Positions 43,997 through 45,959 of a stretch of DNA of 45,959 bases are shown here, piece after piece (the first letter of the stretch is position 1; the number at the start of each line of letters is the position of its first letter). The translations under genes were made by a program, and so were the position numbers. The DNA is from Perkinsus olseni. Its lineage: Eukaryota > Perkinsozoa > Perkinsida. The stretch spans positions 1-45,959 of the forward strand of contig JABANN010000264.1 in the NCBI GenBank assembly GCA_013115125.1, given 5' to 3'. The notes beneath the pieces were generated by a model. The model saw only the letters and a list, made by a program, of their open reading frames with translations. It was not told where the DNA came from and made no database searches.

Positions 43997-44689
43997 ATGG
44001 CCGCCAAGGACATTCCGACGGATTTAAAGAAGCAGATGCAACGGTCGTTGGTGAAGGTGAGGAAATGCAAGATTCTCCAAGACTCCAAGATATGCTTTCC
44101 TTTCAGCACACGGACATGGTAGGAGACTCCGGTGGAGAAGTGGTGGATCTGATTGTTGGGGCGATCGATAAGCATTCCACTCCGGATGGAGTGAACATGG
44201 AGGTACCGCGGGATTTTCGCTCTTGTGTGGAAAACTGCTGCGGTTGAACTTGAAGCGCCGAGGCGACTAACTTATACGCAGCGAGTTGCATCTCGGAAGA
44301 GTCGAGACTTTTTTAAAATGAGATTAACTAGTCCCTGGTTGCTGTGACCACTCGGGTGACTGATCATTGTGTGTCTTCTCGTTCAGGCTGCAGCCCGGTT
44401 GATCAAAGATTCTCTGGATAAACAGTACGGTATAACGTGGCATTGTGTCCTTGGCAAGGGGTTTAGCTTCGACATCTCCGCCCAGGTGAGAGCTTCTGCT
44501 GGTAGAAGTGGTAGTAAAGCCAGTCTTGCTCACCATAATCGCCCATCATCGGTAGTCGGCTACTAGTAACCACACGACTTTCTGATTGAATGAGCAGGGA
44601 ATAGTGGATGCATACAGCCTTTTCAGAACGGGTCATTGATGTACTGTTACTATCAAGGAGATATCGCCATACTAGTTTTCAAGTGCTGA
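43997..44689 (+). CDS. DYNLL: Dynein light chain, LC8 (DYNLL) type
   Basis: Four phased exons (43997-44056, 44107-44202, 44387-44485, 44627-44689) encode 105 residues. The C-terminal two thirds read AAARLIKDSLDKQYGITWHC, VLGKGFSFDISAQ and NGSLMYCYYQGDIAILVFKC, the LC8 core with its TWHC motif and final beta strand. The family is usually 89-95 residues; the extra length is an N-terminal extension (MAAKDIPTDLKKQMQRSLVK). LC8 proteins are dimeric hubs in cytoplasmic and axonemal dynein and bind short linear motifs. FSFDIS replaces the usual FGSYVTHE strand, so this is a divergent, perhaps axonemal, LC8-like chain. Introns are GT-AG. Confidence 0.9.
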
Positions 44690-44694
44690 GGTAC

Positions 44695-45035
44695 ATGTCA
44701 ACATGCTGTGATGCTCATCATGACTCGTCACTGAGTAGGAGTCGGTCAATTGGAGATAAGTACTCGTCTCCTGGAAGGTAGATTAGCTCGCATCTTGCGC
44801 GGTAGGAGAGTAACGCGGCAGCAGCAGACTGCCGGTCAAACCCTAGGCCCGAGGGCTTCGAGTTCCTCTCCTCGTGTTAGTCAAGACTGGACTCAGTATT
44901 GACTACCATCGCTGAGCAACCGGGCCGAGGTTGCGTGAAGAGGACAAGAGGGATGTCTCGTCGTCAGAAGAAAACTTCGAACCCGAGTATAACGGAACGT
45001 ATGTTGTTTCATCGACACACCAGTGTCACGAATAG
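44695..45035 (+). CDS. Small hydrophilic protein (hypothetical, 92 residues) with a 28-nt intron
   Basis: Exons 44695-44777, 44806-44895 and 44930-45035 join in phase to give MSTCCDAHHDSSLSRSRSIG, then RRVTRQQQTAGQTLGPRASS and LREEDKRDVSSSEENFEPEY to the end STHQCHE. Intron 1 is 28 nt (GTAGATTAGC...GGTAG). The start lies only 5 nt after the stop of the dynein light chain, so the ATG could instead be part of that gene's 3' UTR. Ser- and charge-rich, probably disordered, no family recognised. Confidence 0.5.
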
Positions 45036-45562
45036 TTGTGAGTTATACAACTCAGAGTCTACAACCGTTGGTCGGCGTTTCAGAAACGCAAAGCGTACGA
45101 GTCAAACTTGGAAACCAAGCTCTAGGTAGACCGACTCTGCAACCCTTGCCGTCAGCAATCCAACTGTTTACAAAACTTGCCTGCGCATAGCGATAGCATA
45201 GCAAAGGGACTTGCGAATAGCCTACTGTTGATGAATATATTCGGTCCTTGAGGGACTCTCCACGAGCTGGTAGGGTAGTCAGTGGATCGTTCGGCTGACA
45301 AGTTGTCGGCAGCTAATAGCAACCGTCACTAGCCTGCCGATGATCTTCTGTTTTGATATGAATCTCGAGAGAAAATGAATAAGAATGATAACGGAGGCAC
45401 CAGTGCCATTGTCTGAGAAGGATCAGGATCTGTGCTCGGTCGAGTCGACCGGGTGGAGGCGAACGGATACGATGTACACAATACCAAAGCGAAGCGGCTT
45501 GTAGAAGATAACATGACAACCCTTTGGTCGTCAGCCAGCGTACCACATCGACTCCGAAAACC
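45036..45562. other. Intergenic region
   Basis: A - strand frame at 45313-45546 is open without domain or start context. No gene, RNA or repeat is supported. Confidence 0.4.
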
Positions 45563-45910
45563 TTAGATCACTAGGCTCTGGCCGCCCATGGGCACCGGGG
45601 TGGTAGAGGTTTGAGTGAGCCCAACCCTGCCAAAGGGAACCAGTTCTCTCTCTCCGTACATGTTCGCAATAGAAACGTAGATAACTTCGTCGTTCCCGAC
45701 CAGGAGTGAATAGAAGCTATCTATACCCAAGTCTGGACAGAGAGCAGTAATCCGACGGCGAACGTCGATTGGAGCTTCGAAAAAGTGGTAATTAGCTCCT
45801 GGAGGTTGACGAAGGCGAAGAGTCTCCCGGATACTATCGCGTTGATAGCAACTGATTTCTAGTTCCACATTTGCAATTCTACCACCGTTTTTTTTACGGT
45901 CCAAGACCAT
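45563..45910 (-). CDS. 3' part of an unrecognised - strand gene, cut by the window edge
   Basis: The frame reads NGGRIANVELEISCYQRDSI, then LRLRQPPGANYHFFEAPIDV, RRRITALCPDLGIDSFYSLL and VGNDEVIYVSIANMYGEREL before the stop. Codon use and mixed hydrophobic pattern look like a folded domain. The Met at 45910 may be internal because upstream exons would lie past the right edge. A VxFGRVGLTQTSTTPVPMGG tail follows. It resembles no family I can name. Confidence 0.5.
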   Translation of the reverse strand: MVLDRKKNGGRIANVELEISCYQRDSIRETLRLRQPPGANYHFFEAPIDVRRRITALCPDLGIDSFYSLLVGNDEVIYVSIANMYGERELVPFGRVGLTQTSTTPVPMGGQSLVI

Positions 45911-45959
45911 TCATCCGAATGGAGAAGGGAAAGATGTATAGTATGATAATCATACATCT

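Noticed and set aside
43601-44122. 173-codon + frame as one gene
   Set aside because: It crosses the introns and starts of a small membrane protein and of the dynein light chain in a different frame.

Overview
The window is a gene-dense piece of nuclear DNA from an intron-rich unicellular eukaryote. Conserved genes (ARF1, RAB5, TXNDC9, an LC8-type dynein light chain, a GILT thiol reductase, a D-glutamate cyclase-family enzyme) are cut by many short introns. Stop codons look standard. A few likely GC or GA intron donors and a tandem family of secreted proteins without known homologues suggest an alveolate of the Perkinsus/dinoflagellate kind, but I cannot prove the lineage from the sequence. 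I see no bacterial operons, CRISPR array, LTR, retrovirus-like or Polinton-like element. Exon coordinates come from reading frames, phase matching and family homology, so they are predictions.

Layout. 1-5.1 kb: an AAC microsatellite, a secreted proline/charged protein (-), two divergent members of a secreted-protein family (-) and one unrecognised + gene. 5.1-11.3 kb: TXNDC9 (+), a large helical mitochondrial-type protein (+), ARF1 (+), and a twin-CX9C protein (-). 11.7-17.7 kb: four tandem + copies of the secreted family. 18.1-24 kb: an unrecognised + gene, RAB5 (-), an unrecognised + gene, and a - gene with a tRNA-shaped intron. 24.3-27.1 kb: D-glutamate cyclase-like gene (-), then an orphan terminal exon (-). 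28.8-30.1 kb: two small membrane proteins (+). 31-35 kb: a long endonuclease/exonuclease/phosphatase (EEP) protein resembling neutral sphingomyelinase (+). 36.1-38.2 kb: two adjacent GILT genes (-), one lacking the active-site cysteines. 39-43.5 kb: an EF-hand/coiled-coil protein (+) with a tRNA-Glu gene nested antisense in one intron. 43.5-45 kb: a small membrane protein, dynein light chain and a short hydrophilic protein (+). The last kilobase holds the 3' part of a - gene.

The most unusual biology is in the introns. About a dozen are only 19-29 nt long and still restore frame. Others carry, or almost entirely consist of, tRNA-like sequence with a GGTTCGA-type T arm. A third set shares the motif CGCCACGAAATT in either orientation. 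Paralogues of the secreted family differ by such tiny introns. Together this looks like a genome with active or recent intron gain from small mobile units.
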